Shown: in pieces, positions 35,497-43,818 of the stretch
Position numbering within the stretch: position 1 is the stretch's first letter
Layout: every line of letters starts with the position of its first letter
Assembly: GCA_963724435.1 (NCBI GenBank)
Contig: CAVRUN010000010.1
Coordinates: 310,001-374,000, forward strand
Direction: 5' to 3'
Length of the DNA stretch: 64,000 nucleotides
Source of the DNA: AP-15 sp963724435
GTDB lineage: Bacteria > Pseudomonadota > Alphaproteobacteria > ATCC43930 > CGMCC-115725
Position numbers and translations under genes: made by a program
Notes under the pieces: model-generated
The model's input: only the letters and a program-made list of their open reading frames with translations
Databases searched by the model: none
Told to the model about the DNA's origin: nothing

Positions 35497-36105
35497 ATGC
35501 GCCTCGTCGTCGGCCTGGGAAATCCCGGTTCGCGCTATGCTCGGAACCGGCACAATATCGGCTTTATGGCGCTCGATATGATCGCCCGGCGGCACGGTTT
35601 TCCTGCGTTCCGCAGCCGCTTCAAAGGCGAGCTTGCCGAGGCTGTGATTGCGGGCGAACGCCGATTGCTGCTCAAGCCGCAAACTTTTATGAATGCGTCC
35701 GGTGAGTCGGTTGCCGAGGTCGCGCGCTTTTACAAGATCGCGCCCGAGGACATCGCCGTCATCCATGACGAGATCGACCTGCGTCCAGGCAAACTTCGGG
35801 TCAAGCGTGGCGGCGGCAATGCCGGGCACAATGGTTTGCGTTCGATCGATCCACTGATCGGCCCCGATTATTGGCGGGTGCGCATCGGGGTTGGCCATCC
35901 CGGGGTCAAGGAGTTGGTGCAGCCCTATGTGTTACAAAACTTCAGCGCCGAAGAGATGACCGATTGGGTCGAACCGCTGGTAGCGGCAATCGCCGAGACC
36001 ATCGGATTGCTGGTTTCCGGGGCGCCCGACGCCTTTATGAGCGAGGTTGCACGCCGGCTGACGCCGCCCGAGATAAAGCCGGCGCCGGCACCACTTTCGA
36101 CATAA
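35497..36105 (+). CDS. pth: Peptidyl-tRNA hydrolase
   Basis: Frees tRNA from peptidyl-tRNAs that drop off the ribosome; essential in bacteria. It is 202 residues. VGLGNPGSRYARNRHNIGF contains the catalytic histidine and the conserved asparagine. KPQTFMNASGESV and VIHDEIDLRPGKLRVKRGGGNAGHNGLRSI (read in parts) complete the site. It lies 42 bp after rplY and 4 bp before ychF. Confidence 0.95.
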   Translation: MRLVVGLGNPGSRYARNRHNIGFMALDMIARRHGFPAFRSRFKGELAEAVIAGERRLLLKPQTFMNASGESVAEVARFYKIAPEDIAVIHDEIDLRPGKLRVKRGGGNAGHNGLRSIDPLIGPDYWRVRIGVGHPGVKELVQPYVLQNFSAEEMTDWVEPLVAAIAETIGLLVSGAPDAFMSEVARRLTPPEIKPAPAPLST

Positions 36106-36109
36106 GGCT

Positions 36110-37210
36110 ATGGGCTTTAGCTGCGGCATTATCGGACTGCCCAATGTTGGCAAGTCCACCCTGTTCAACGCGTTGACCGCGACCGCCGCGGCCGAGGCGG
36201 CGAATTACCCGTTTTGCACGATCGAGCCCAACATCGGCCGCGTCTCAGTGCGCGACGCGCGGCTCGCCGTTTGTGCGCAGCTCGCAAAATCAGCGAAAAT
36301 TATCCCGACCCAGCTCGAGTTTGTCGACATCGCCGGGTTGGTGCGCGGCGCGGCGCGCGGTGAAGGGCTTGGCAACCAGTTTCTCGGGCACATCCGCGAG
36401 GTCGATGCGATCGCCCATGTCGTGCGCTGTTTCGATGACGGCAATGTGGTGCATATCGAGGGTTCGGTGGACCCGATTCGCGATGTCGAAACCGTCGAAA
36501 CCGAGCTGATGCTGGCCGATCTCGACAGCCTCGAACGGCGTGCGGTCGCGGTGCAAAAGCGGGCGCGCGGCGGCGACAAGGAAGCCAGAGCGCTGGCCGA
36601 CATCATCGACCCGGTGCTCGCGGCGTTACGGGCGGGCGAGCCGGCGCGCAGCGCGGTCAGCGGCGCCGAAGAGCAAAAAAGCCTCGCGGCACTGCAATTG
36701 CTCAGCGCCAAGCCGGTTCTGTACATCGCCAATGTCGATGAAGCGAGTGCTGCCGCCGGCAACGCCGAGAGCCGCCGGCTGGCCGATTATGCCGCGGCGC
36801 GCGGTGCCGGAATCGTGGTGATCTCGGCCGCGATCGAGGCCGAATTGGCACAACTCGCCGACGCCGGCGAAAGGATCGAATACCTGGCTTCGCTTGGTCT
36901 CGAGGAGGCCGGGCTCGATCGCGTTATCCGCGCCGGCTATCGGCTGCTCGACCTGATCACCTTTTTGACGGTCGGCCCAAAGGAAGCGCATGCGTGGACG
37001 GTCGAGCGCGGCACTCGGGCGCCGCAGGCCGCCGGCCGCATCCACAGCGATTTCGAAAAAGGCTTTATCCGCGCCGAAACCATCTCATACGAGGATTTTG
37101 TCGCCTATGGCGGCGAGCAGGGCGCCAAGGATGCCGGCCGTATGCGCCTCGAAGGCGCTGACTATGTGGTTCGCGATGGCGACATAATGCATTTCCGCTT
37201 CAACGTCTAA
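36110..37210 (+). CDS. ychF: Redox-regulated ATPase YchF (Obg-family)
   Basis: A translation-associated P-loop ATPase of the Obg-related group that prefers ATP. It is 366 residues. G1 is GLPNVGKSTLFNAL, G3 lies in FVDIAGLVRGA, and the altered G4 NVDE (in YIANVDEAS) is typical of YchF. A coiled region and the C-terminal TGS domain follow (LLDLITFLTVGPKEAHAW). The end FRFNV is the usual C-terminus. It is the last gene of the prs-rplY-pth-ychF run. Confidence 0.95.
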   Translation: MGFSCGIIGLPNVGKSTLFNALTATAAAEAANYPFCTIEPNIGRVSVRDARLAVCAQLAKSAKIIPTQLEFVDIAGLVRGAARGEGLGNQFLGHIREVDAIAHVVRCFDDGNVVHIEGSVDPIRDVETVETELMLADLDSLERRAVAVQKRARGGDKEARALADIIDPVLAALRAGEPARSAVSGAEEQKSLAALQLLSAKPVLYIANVDEASAAAGNAESRRLADYAAARGAGIVVISAAIEAELAQLADAGERIEYLASLGLEEAGLDRVIRAGYRLLDLITFLTVGPKEAHAWTVERGTRAPQAAGRIHSDFEKGFIRAETISYEDFVAYGGEQGAKDAGRMRLEGADYVVRDGDIMHFRFNV

Positions 37211-37228
37211 CCAACAGGCGAGCGCGTC

Positions 37229-37251
37229 GGCGAGGCAGCGGCAGCCTCGCC
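37229..37251 (+). terminator. Hairpin after ychF
   Basis: GGCGAGGC (37229-37236) pairs perfectly with GCCTCGCC (37244-37251) over a seven-base loop, 18 bp after the ychF stop. No T-run follows, so it may end transcription only weakly or with Rho. The remaining 110 bp before the phosphoesterase gene is AT-richer and probably carries its promoter. Confidence 0.4.
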
Positions 37252-37361
37252 CGGCATGGCTGGTCTAACCGTGTAAGAAAACAGTCATTAATACTTAACG
37301 ACGGCGTAATCGACGGCGGTTCGAATGCGCGCGCCTTAACCAGCCATTAAGAGGATTGTTG

Positions 37362-38999
37362 ATGCCACACCGCCGCACGTCCAGCGCCATCGGCGAATTT
37401 GCCCTCGGGGCCGCCGGTCTCTGCATGATGGCCGCAATGATGATTCCGCTTCACGCCTATGCCGACGGCAACGGAAACCCCGGCCAGACCGCGACCCCAA
37501 TCCAGCACCTCGTCGTGATCTTCCAGGAGAACGTCTCGTTCGATCACTATTTTGCCACCTACCCGACGGCGCTCAATCCGTCGGGTGAGCCGCGGTTCAA
37601 GGCGAGCGCGGATACACCGACGGTGAACGGGCTCGGCACGCTCGTCGGAGGCCAGCCCGATGGCGTGCTGCTGACGCACAATCCCAATGCCACCAACCCC
37701 ACGAATGGGTCAAACGCGATCAACCCGTTTCGCCTCGACCGCTCGCAAGCGTCGACTTGCGACCAGGATCATAATTACGGCGCTGAACAGCTCGCTTTCG
37801 ATCAAGGTCTGATGGACGCCTTTCCCGCCAACACTGGTTCCGGTAGTTGCGGCGGTTACGATTACGGCAAAAGCACCGGTTTGGTGTTGGGATATTTCGA
37901 CGGTAATACCGTTACCGCCTTATGGAATTATGCTCAACAATATGCAATGAGCGACAATTACTATGGTACCACCTTCGGACCGTCAACCCCAGGTGCGTTA
38001 AACCTGATCGCAGGTAACACCTATCCGGCCACGCCTTCGGCTGCGTCGCCGAAGATTGTGGCAACCAGCAGCGGCGTAGGGACGATTGTCGGCGATCTCG
38101 ACCCCACCGGCGATGTCTGCTCGCAAGGCACAACGGTCCGACTGGGCGGCCAAAATATCGGCGATCTGTTGAATGCCAAGGGCATCAGCTGGGGCGGGTT
38201 CATGGGCGGGTTTAATCTCAACATTACCAATCCCAATGGGACCACCGGCTGCAATCGGTCGAGCGCGGCGAGCGCGGCCAATGGCGGCCCGACCAACGAC
38301 TACATCCCGCACCACGCCTGGTTCCAATATTTCCCCTCTACCGCCAACCCGACACACGCGCGCCCGAGTTCGGTCTGGGAGATTGGCCATTCGGGTCCTG
38401 CCAATCATCAATACGATCTGAATGACTTTTTCGACGCGCTAAAGGCAGGAAATCTACCAGCGGTCAGCATCTTGAAAGCGATCGCTGCCCAGGATGGGCA
38501 TGCGGGCTATTCCGATCCGCTTCTCGAACAACCGTTCCTGGTAAAGACGGTGAATGCCATCATGCAATCACCATTCTGGCGAAGCACGGCGATCGTGATC
38601 ACCTACGACGATTCCGATGGCTGGTACGACCATCAGATGAGTCCGATCGTCAACTCTTCGATGATCAGTGGATCAAATCCGCAATATAGCGATCAGCTGA
38701 ATGGGCCGGGCCATTGCGGGAACGGCACACCGCTCGCCGGGATCCAGGGCCGGTGCGGTTATGGTCCGCGTCTCGTTATGCTGGCCATCTCGCCTTGGGC
38801 GAGGCAGAACTTTGTCGACAACACGCTGACCGACCAAAGTTCGATCCTCCGTTTTATCGAAGACAATTGGGGCACGGGCCAAATCGGCGGCGACTCGTAT
38901 GACCAGCTTGCGGGTCCACTCGCCAATATGTTCGATTTCAGCGGTCGGGCCAGCAATGGTCCCTTGATCCTCGACCCGACCACGGGGCAGCCACGTTAG
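37362..38999 (+). CDS. Secreted phosphoesterase (phospholipase C / acid phosphatase family)
   Basis: A periplasmic or secreted hydrolase of 545 residues, related to non-haemolytic phospholipase C and AcpA-type acid phosphatases (PF04185). A signal peptide (ALGAAGLCMMAAMMIPLHAYA) precedes HLVVIFQENVSFDHYFATYP, the family's metal-binding start. Later blocks are NYYGTTFGPSTPGALNLIAG and TYDDSDGWYDHQMSP with the conserved Asp/His pair. A GAGGA site lies six bases before the ATG at 37362. Substrate is unknown; phosphate scavenging is plausible. Confidence 0.85.
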   Translation: MPHRRTSSAIGEFALGAAGLCMMAAMMIPLHAYADGNGNPGQTATPIQHLVVIFQENVSFDHYFATYPTALNPSGEPRFKASADTPTVNGLGTLVGGQPDGVLLTHNPNATNPTNGSNAINPFRLDRSQASTCDQDHNYGAEQLAFDQGLMDAFPANTGSGSCGGYDYGKSTGLVLGYFDGNTVTALWNYAQQYAMSDNYYGTTFGPSTPGALNLIAGNTYPATPSAASPKIVATSSGVGTIVGDLDPTGDVCSQGTTVRLGGQNIGDLLNAKGISWGGFMGGFNLNITNPNGTTGCNRSSAASAANGGPTNDYIPHHAWFQYFPSTANPTHARPSSVWEIGHSGPANHQYDLNDFFDALKAGNLPAVSILKAIAAQDGHAGYSDPLLEQPFLVKTVNAIMQSPFWRSTAIVITYDDSDGWYDHQMSPIVNSSMISGSNPQYSDQLNGPGHCGNGTPLAGIQGRCGYGPRLVMLAISPWARQNFVDNTLTDQSSILRFIEDNWGTGQIGGDSYDQLAGPLANMFDFSGRASNGPLILDPTTGQPR

Positions 39000-39009
39000 T
39001 AAGGTTCCG

Positions 39010-39039
39010 TGTTCCCGGAGCAGACATGTTCCGGGAACA
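39010..39039. terminator. Bidirectional terminator hairpin
   Basis: TGTTCCCGGA (39010-39019) and TCCGGGAACA (39030-39039) form a perfect 10-bp stem with a 10-base loop, located between the convergent phosphoesterase and glgA genes. The T-runs are short on both strands. The position, 11 bp after one stop and 10 bp after the other, supports a shared terminator. Confidence 0.65.
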
Positions 39040-39048
39040 AACCCCCTC

Positions 39049-40533
39049 CTATGGCACCGCCTCCGCCAGCATACGTTCGTAAAGCGCGAGATATTGCCGG
39101 GCGGCGACACCCCAGGAGAAGTTTCGAGTCATCGCCCGGTGGATCATTCGGCGCCAGACCTCGCGCTGCCCCTCCAGATCTGCTGCCCGGCTGATCGTGT
39201 CGAGCAGCGCCGCGGGACTTTCGTCGTCAAAAGCAAAACCGGTTGCGGTTCCGTCGGCGAGGGTCACGGCCGAGGCGTCGACCACCGTGTCGGCGAGCCC
39301 ACCGACCCGCCGCACCAAGGGCAAAGTTCCGTAGCGCAGCGCGTAGAGCTGGGTCAGTCCACACGGTTCGAAGCGCGACGGCATCAGGACGACATCGGCG
39401 CCACCGATGATCAGGTGGGCTAACGCCTCGTCATAACCGAACTCGGCCCCCACTCGACCGACATTGTCACGGGCCGCCGCGGCGAAGCCCTGCTCAAGGT
39501 CGGCATCGCCGGATCCCAACAACGCAAGCTGGCTCCCGCTAGCGAGCATCTCGGGCAATGCCGCAAGCAAGATGTCCAGCCCTTTTTGCGGCGTCAGACG
39601 GCTTACGACCCCAAAAAGCGGCATTTGCGGCTGTTCGGCAAGGTTGAGGTGATGACGTAACGCGGCTTTAGCCGCACCTTTCCCCGCCGCGGCGGTTTCG
39701 AGGCCATAAGCTTGCGGCAGATTTGGATCGTGACGCGGATCCCAGATCTGCGGGTCGACCCCGTTTAAAATCCCGGTCAGATCTGCGGCGCGGCTGCGCA
39801 GCAGCCCGTCGAGACCCCAGCCAAAATCCACGGTCTGGATTTCGCGGGCATAAGTCGGGCTGACCGTCGTCAGTTGATCGGCAAAAAACAGCCCGGCTTT
39901 GAGAAAAGACACCTGCCCATAAAATTCGACACCGTTGACCGAAAACAATTCGGGCGGCAACGCCAGTTCCGGGAATATGCCGGCCGGGAACAGCCCGCGA
40001 TAAGCAAGGTTGTGGATCGTCAGCACCGTGGTCACCGGCTCTCCCGCAATCGGCGAAACCGCGAGATAAGCCGGCGCTAGCCCGCCATGCCAGTCGTGAC
40101 AATGCAGGATCTCAGGCTGCCAGTTTTGGTCGGCACCGCGCGCCAGTTCCGATGCCACCCAGCTGAACAGCCCAAATCGCCGGTGATTATCGGGCCAGTC
40201 ACTGCCATCCGGCGCCGCATAGGGGTTACCGGGCCGGTCGTAAAACGGCGGATGATCGACGAGATAGGCGTAGCGGTCAGTACCGGGCAGCCGCGCCCGG
40301 GCCACCCGCACCCGCTCGGAGGCGAACGGCGTCATTAGCCGAACCACATCGGTGATATCGGCAAACTCATCAAGAAATCCCGAGAACCCCGGCAGCAGCA
40401 GCCGGGTGTCTACATCGAGCGCCGCCAGAGCCGGCGGCAGGGCGGCGGCGACATCACCGAGCCCGCCGGATTTGACCCAAGGAAACAGCTCGGCGCTGAC
40501 GTGCAGGACCCGCATCGACGCGCGATATGCCAT
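39049..40533 (-). CDS. glgA: Glycogen synthase (ADP-glucose)
   Basis: A GT5 glycosyltransferase that extends alpha-1,4-glucan from ADP-glucose. It is 494 residues at the ATG at 40533, or 488 from MRVLHVSAE at 40515, which better matches the family N-terminus. The substrate-binding motif is PWVKSGGLGDV, and the C-terminal GT-B half includes SRLTPQKGLDILL and PSRFEPCGLTQLYALRYGT. No glgB, glgC, glgP or glgX lies nearby, which is unusual as these normally cluster. Confidence 0.93.
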   Translation of the reverse strand: MAYRASMRVLHVSAELFPWVKSGGLGDVAAALPPALAALDVDTRLLLPGFSGFLDEFADITDVVRLMTPFASERVRVARARLPGTDRYAYLVDHPPFYDRPGNPYAAPDGSDWPDNHRRFGLFSWVASELARGADQNWQPEILHCHDWHGGLAPAYLAVSPIAGEPVTTVLTIHNLAYRGLFPAGIFPELALPPELFSVNGVEFYGQVSFLKAGLFFADQLTTVSPTYAREIQTVDFGWGLDGLLRSRAADLTGILNGVDPQIWDPRHDPNLPQAYGLETAAAGKGAAKAALRHHLNLAEQPQMPLFGVVSRLTPQKGLDILLAALPEMLASGSQLALLGSGDADLEQGFAAAARDNVGRVGAEFGYDEALAHLIIGGADVVLMPSRFEPCGLTQLYALRYGTLPLVRRVGGLADTVVDASAVTLADGTATGFAFDDESPAALLDTISRAADLEGQREVWRRMIHRAMTRNFSWGVAARQYLALYERMLAEAVP

Positions 40534-40606
40534 TGCTCACAAGATTTAGGCAAAGCAATCCTGCGCACAGCGTCTTGAAGTCGCACGATTTCAATTTGCT
40601 TTGATT

Positions 40607-42181
40607 TCAGCCGGCTGCTGCAACAGATCTCGGCTCAACCGCCTCGATAGTGGTTCCTTGCGCCGCCGCCTCCCGTGGGATGGTCCGATCCGCTGGCAAT
40701 GCCACCAAAACTCTTGTGCCGAGGCCCTTTTCGCTGAAAATCGAGAACGATCCGCCATGCAGTTCGGTCAATCGCCGCGCGATTGGTAGACCAAGCCCGG
40801 TTCCCTGCCGTCGTCGGGCCAGCCCGCTATCGACCTGGCCGAACGGTTCGACCGCGAGGTCGATTTCCGCCGCGGTCATTCCCGAGCCGCTGTCTCTGAC
40901 CTCGAACTCGACGCCCCCACCGACAGAACAGCGGATCGCGAGAACCACAGCGCCACCGGGATCCGTGAACTTAACGGCGTTTCCAAGCAGGTTCAGTAGG
41001 ATCTGCTTCAGTCGGGTTTCGTCCGCCACGAGGCGGGGGAGCCCGGCTGCAATCTCGGTGCGGAGATCGAGCCCGGCTGTCGCCGCCTGTTCACTGACGA
41101 GGGCGATACAGCAATCGGCGAGCGAACTCAGATCAATGCCCCAATCTTCTTCCAATTCGAACCTTCCGGCGTCGATTTTGGCGAGGTCGAGGACGTCGTT
41201 GATAATGTCGAGCAAACGCGCTCCGCTCTGGCTGATGTAGCCGACATATTCCTGCTGGCGGGGTTCGAGTGATGCGCCAATGCCGCGCGCCAGCATTTCC
41301 GAAAAACCGATGATCGCGTTGAGCGGCGTACGCAACTCATGGCTCATATTTGCGAGAAACTGCGATTTGGCGAAGTTTGCCCCCTCGGCTTGAAGTTTGG
41401 CCTCGCGTAAGTTTTGCTCGGCTCGGACCTCGTCGCTGACGTCGCGCGCCGTTCCGCGATAGCCGAGAAAGCGCCCCCGGGGATCAAAGAACGGCTGACC
41501 GCTGATCGAGACCGTCTGCTCAGGTTGATTGGCGACCTTCCTCGTGTAGCGGAAATTGCGAAAGGGCCTGTGCCGCTCTAAAAGCGCGATGTGGTCACGC
41601 CACTTGTCGGGATTGTCATCGGCAGATGATGCGAGTTCCCAGCGGGCCCGGCCGAGCCGGGTCGCCGGATCTTGGCCAAAAGCTCGGATATGCTCAGAAT
41701 GCCAGGTGAACCGATGGCTCGCATCGGTTTCCCAATACCAATCTGAGCCGCTTTCGACAAAGTCGCGTAACCGCGCCTCACTTTCGCGGCGGCCTGCCTC
41801 GGCCCTCTGACACGCTTCCGAGCGCTGCTCGAGCGAGCGCGCCGCCATCGTCATCGAGCGAAGGACAGCATCGATTTCAGCAATTCCGCAGGCGGTCCGC
41901 GGCGGCGACTGGCCCTTCCCAAGCGCTGCCGCGGCCTGCGAGACCGCCCTGGTCGCGTGGATCAGCCAGCCGGCCGTCGCCAGGGCGACGAAACCGCCCA
42001 GCATGCGCGCACCGATCCCGATCAAGACCAGCTGTCCAAGCGGCGCGAGTTGAGGCCAATCCTTTCCCAACCGCATCAGCGTCACCGGGGCGAGAACGAT
42101 GGTCGGCAAGATCGGCGCAGCGATCATAACGACGAGCAGAACCCGCAGCGACGTGCATCGTTTGACGGCGCGCAGCAGCAT
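40607..42181 (-). CDS. PAS-domain sensor histidine kinase
   Basis: A membrane-bound histidine kinase of 524 residues. Two N-terminal helices (LRVLLVVMIAAPILPTIVLA and LVLIGIGARMLGGFVALATA) are separated by a very short loop, so there is no periplasmic sensor. A linker, a PAS/PAC domain (about LRDFVESGSDWYWETDASHR to FLGYRGTARDVS), the H-box SHELRTPLNAIIGFSE, the N-box LLNLLGNAVKFTD, the G1 box VRDSGSGM and the G2 box GTGLGLPIARRL follow. I chose the ATG at 42181 after GGAGG; a TTG at 42217 is the alternative. No response-regulator gene is adjacent. Confidence 0.88.
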   Translation of the reverse strand: MLLRAVKRCTSLRVLLVVMIAAPILPTIVLAPVTLMRLGKDWPQLAPLGQLVLIGIGARMLGGFVALATAGWLIHATRAVSQAAAALGKGQSPPRTACGIAEIDAVLRSMTMAARSLEQRSEACQRAEAGRRESEARLRDFVESGSDWYWETDASHRFTWHSEHIRAFGQDPATRLGRARWELASSADDNPDKWRDHIALLERHRPFRNFRYTRKVANQPEQTVSISGQPFFDPRGRFLGYRGTARDVSDEVRAEQNLREAKLQAEGANFAKSQFLANMSHELRTPLNAIIGFSEMLARGIGASLEPRQQEYVGYISQSGARLLDIINDVLDLAKIDAGRFELEEDWGIDLSSLADCCIALVSEQAATAGLDLRTEIAAGLPRLVADETRLKQILLNLLGNAVKFTDPGGAVVLAIRCSVGGGVEFEVRDSGSGMTAAEIDLAVEPFGQVDSGLARRRQGTGLGLPIARRLTELHGGSFSIFSEKGLGTRVLVALPADRTIPREAAAQGTTIEAVEPRSVAAAG

Positions 42182-42611
42182 TGCCGGATTGCCTCCAATC
42201 CGGCAGCAAATCGCCAATACCTTGATTTCTCGTTACCATCCCATCGATGCTCCCCGAGCTCCTTCCAGTAAGGAAACCGCCGACTCCCCCACAATCCTCA
42301 CAATCCGCACCATTCCACGAACCGGCATATCGCCGATTCGATTACAGCCTCGAAAGCGGGAATGACGGAAACAGTACGTATTGTATCAAAATCGTACCAC
42401 TGGACCCGGCTTCCGATCCTCACCGCGCTCGCCCCCCTCCCAAACCCTGCCCCATCCCAGGGGGAGGACCTGTATCGGCACCTCAATTCGAACTCCGCCC
42501 ACCTCGATTGGGGTGGGTCGGGTTGGGCGCATCGCTCCCGGCCGCGGCGATTTGGCGTTGCCATTCCTTGATCCATTGCTCGCGCTCTGCCGAGATCGTG
42601 GCTTCGCACTC

Positions 42612-43475
42612 CTACACAAAATCGCTCCACTTCGCCGCCGATGGTTCCGCCGAAACCAGACTCCATACGGTTCGCAGATAGTCCAATCGCCGCGCCGTCA
42701 GTTCATAGGTCTGCGCTAGATAGGAAAATCGCGATCCGGCAACATGCGCTGCGACGATCCCGCCAAGCGTGCCGGTGACCCCGACCCACGCGCCCAGAAA
42801 AGTCGTTCCGGCGACGGTAGCGGCAATCCCGCTTATGACGGCGCCGGCCAGCGCCAAGGCCAGCGCCACGGCACGCCAGACCCGGGCGCGGCTGCTGGAA
42901 AGAGCGGCTTTGCCCTCGTACCAGCCCCGCTGGTCCTCGAGCCGGGAACCGAGGTATTCGGCCGGGCTCAGCTCCACGTGCGGTATCGGGCGGTCTTGCC
43001 CGCGGGCAGCCTTCAGGCCGACTCCCGTGACATTGTCTGCCTGGATCGCAGCCACCGCCGCGATCAAGCGCTGGCTCCGCTCGGCCTCGTTATAGGGCGC
43101 CGCCCCCGCCGCATATTTGAATGCTTCCGACTTCAAGGTTTCGGCCGCGGCGCGGGCGCTTAGCCATAACCGTTCGGCTGCGGGCCCCGCCGCCTCGCGA
43201 CTCAGCAGCGCTGCGACAGCACCAAATACTGCAGCGATGGCCGCCGCCAACATCGAGTGCAATTGGCTGGCCAGCACGCCCGCCACCGCCGCGGCCACCA
43301 GCATGATAAAGATGATTCCGCGCGACCAGTCGACCCGCCGCTTGCGCGCGATCGATGCCGAATCCCATCGGCAATAGGCATCCCACGCCATGTCGAGCGC
43401 AGGATCTGCGTGCTGACCCTGCGGTGAGGGGATCGGCGGCGCGATGTCGCTCGCCGCGTGTTCAAGTGCAGGCAT
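42612..43475 (-). CDS. SLATT-domain (DUF4231) membrane protein, truncated by an in-frame TAG
   Basis: A membrane protein of 287 residues with two SLATT-type halves, each a helix pair followed by a charged helix. Pair one is about 53-91 and leads into RLWLSARAAAETLKSEAFKYAA, a typical SLATT segment. Pair two is about 200-245 and leads into YELTARRLDYLRTVWSL. SLATT proteins are regarded as pore-forming effectors in nucleotide-signal conflict systems. Translation stops at a TAG (42612-42614) after WSDFV. The same frame continues for 42 residues beginning ECEATISAEREQWIKEW, the expected family tail, to a TGA at 42483. It is divergent from the TIR protein. The leader 42218-42482 is otherwise non-coding. 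Confidence 0.78.
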   Translation of the reverse strand: MPALEHAASDIAPPIPSPQGQHADPALDMAWDAYCRWDSASIARKRRVDWSRGIIFIMLVAAAVAGVLASQLHSMLAAAIAAVFGAVAALLSREAAGPAAERLWLSARAAAETLKSEAFKYAAGAAPYNEAERSQRLIAAVAAIQADNVTGVGLKAARGQDRPIPHVELSPAEYLGSRLEDQRGWYEGKAALSSSRARVWRAVALALALAGAVISGIAATVAGTTFLGAWVGVTGTLGGIVAAHVAGSRFSYLAQTYELTARRLDYLRTVWSLVSAEPSAAKWSDFV

Positions 43476-43653
43476 CGCTCGCTCGCGAGTAAACCATCTC
43501 GCTACTATTCGCTTCGCGCAGCGCTCAGAAAAGCCATTTTCGCGCCTTCCCGGGCAAGCGGCGCCCGCGAGCCGCGCGCAAGCGCCGCCCAAGGGCTAGG
43601 CTCCGCGAAGCATTTCCATCGGTTCCGTAAAATGTTGTTTCCCAGCTTTGCCA

Positions 43654-43705
43654 CACCGGCGAAGGCCGGTGCCTATGGCGACATGGGTCCCGGCCTGCGC
43701 CGGGA
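43654..43705. repeat. REP-like pair of palindromes
   Basis: Two perfect hairpins lie side by side: CACCGGC-GAAG-GCCGGTG (43654-43671) and TCCCGGC-CTGC-GCCGGGA (43688-43705). They sit in the 343-bp divergent region between the SLATT and TIR genes. The CCGGC-CTGC-GCCGG stem recurs at 63957-63975, and the first stem recurs inverted at 12-25, so this is a dispersed palindromic repeat family. The rest of 43476-43818 shows no clear promoter boxes. Confidence 0.65.
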
Positions 43706-43818
43706 GGACGCGAAGATAAGATTGGCCGATTATCCTTGCCGCGCCGCGCGCTCGAGGTTGGGTGCCGGCAGCCGCGCCGGCGCTTCCCATGTAAGGCGAA
43801 TAGTGCCACTTTTGGTTT

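Noticed and set aside
42218..42482. Plus-strand ORFs between the kinase and the SLATT gene
   Set aside because: They are short, have no ribosome-binding site or family resemblance, and overlap the extension of the SLATT frame.
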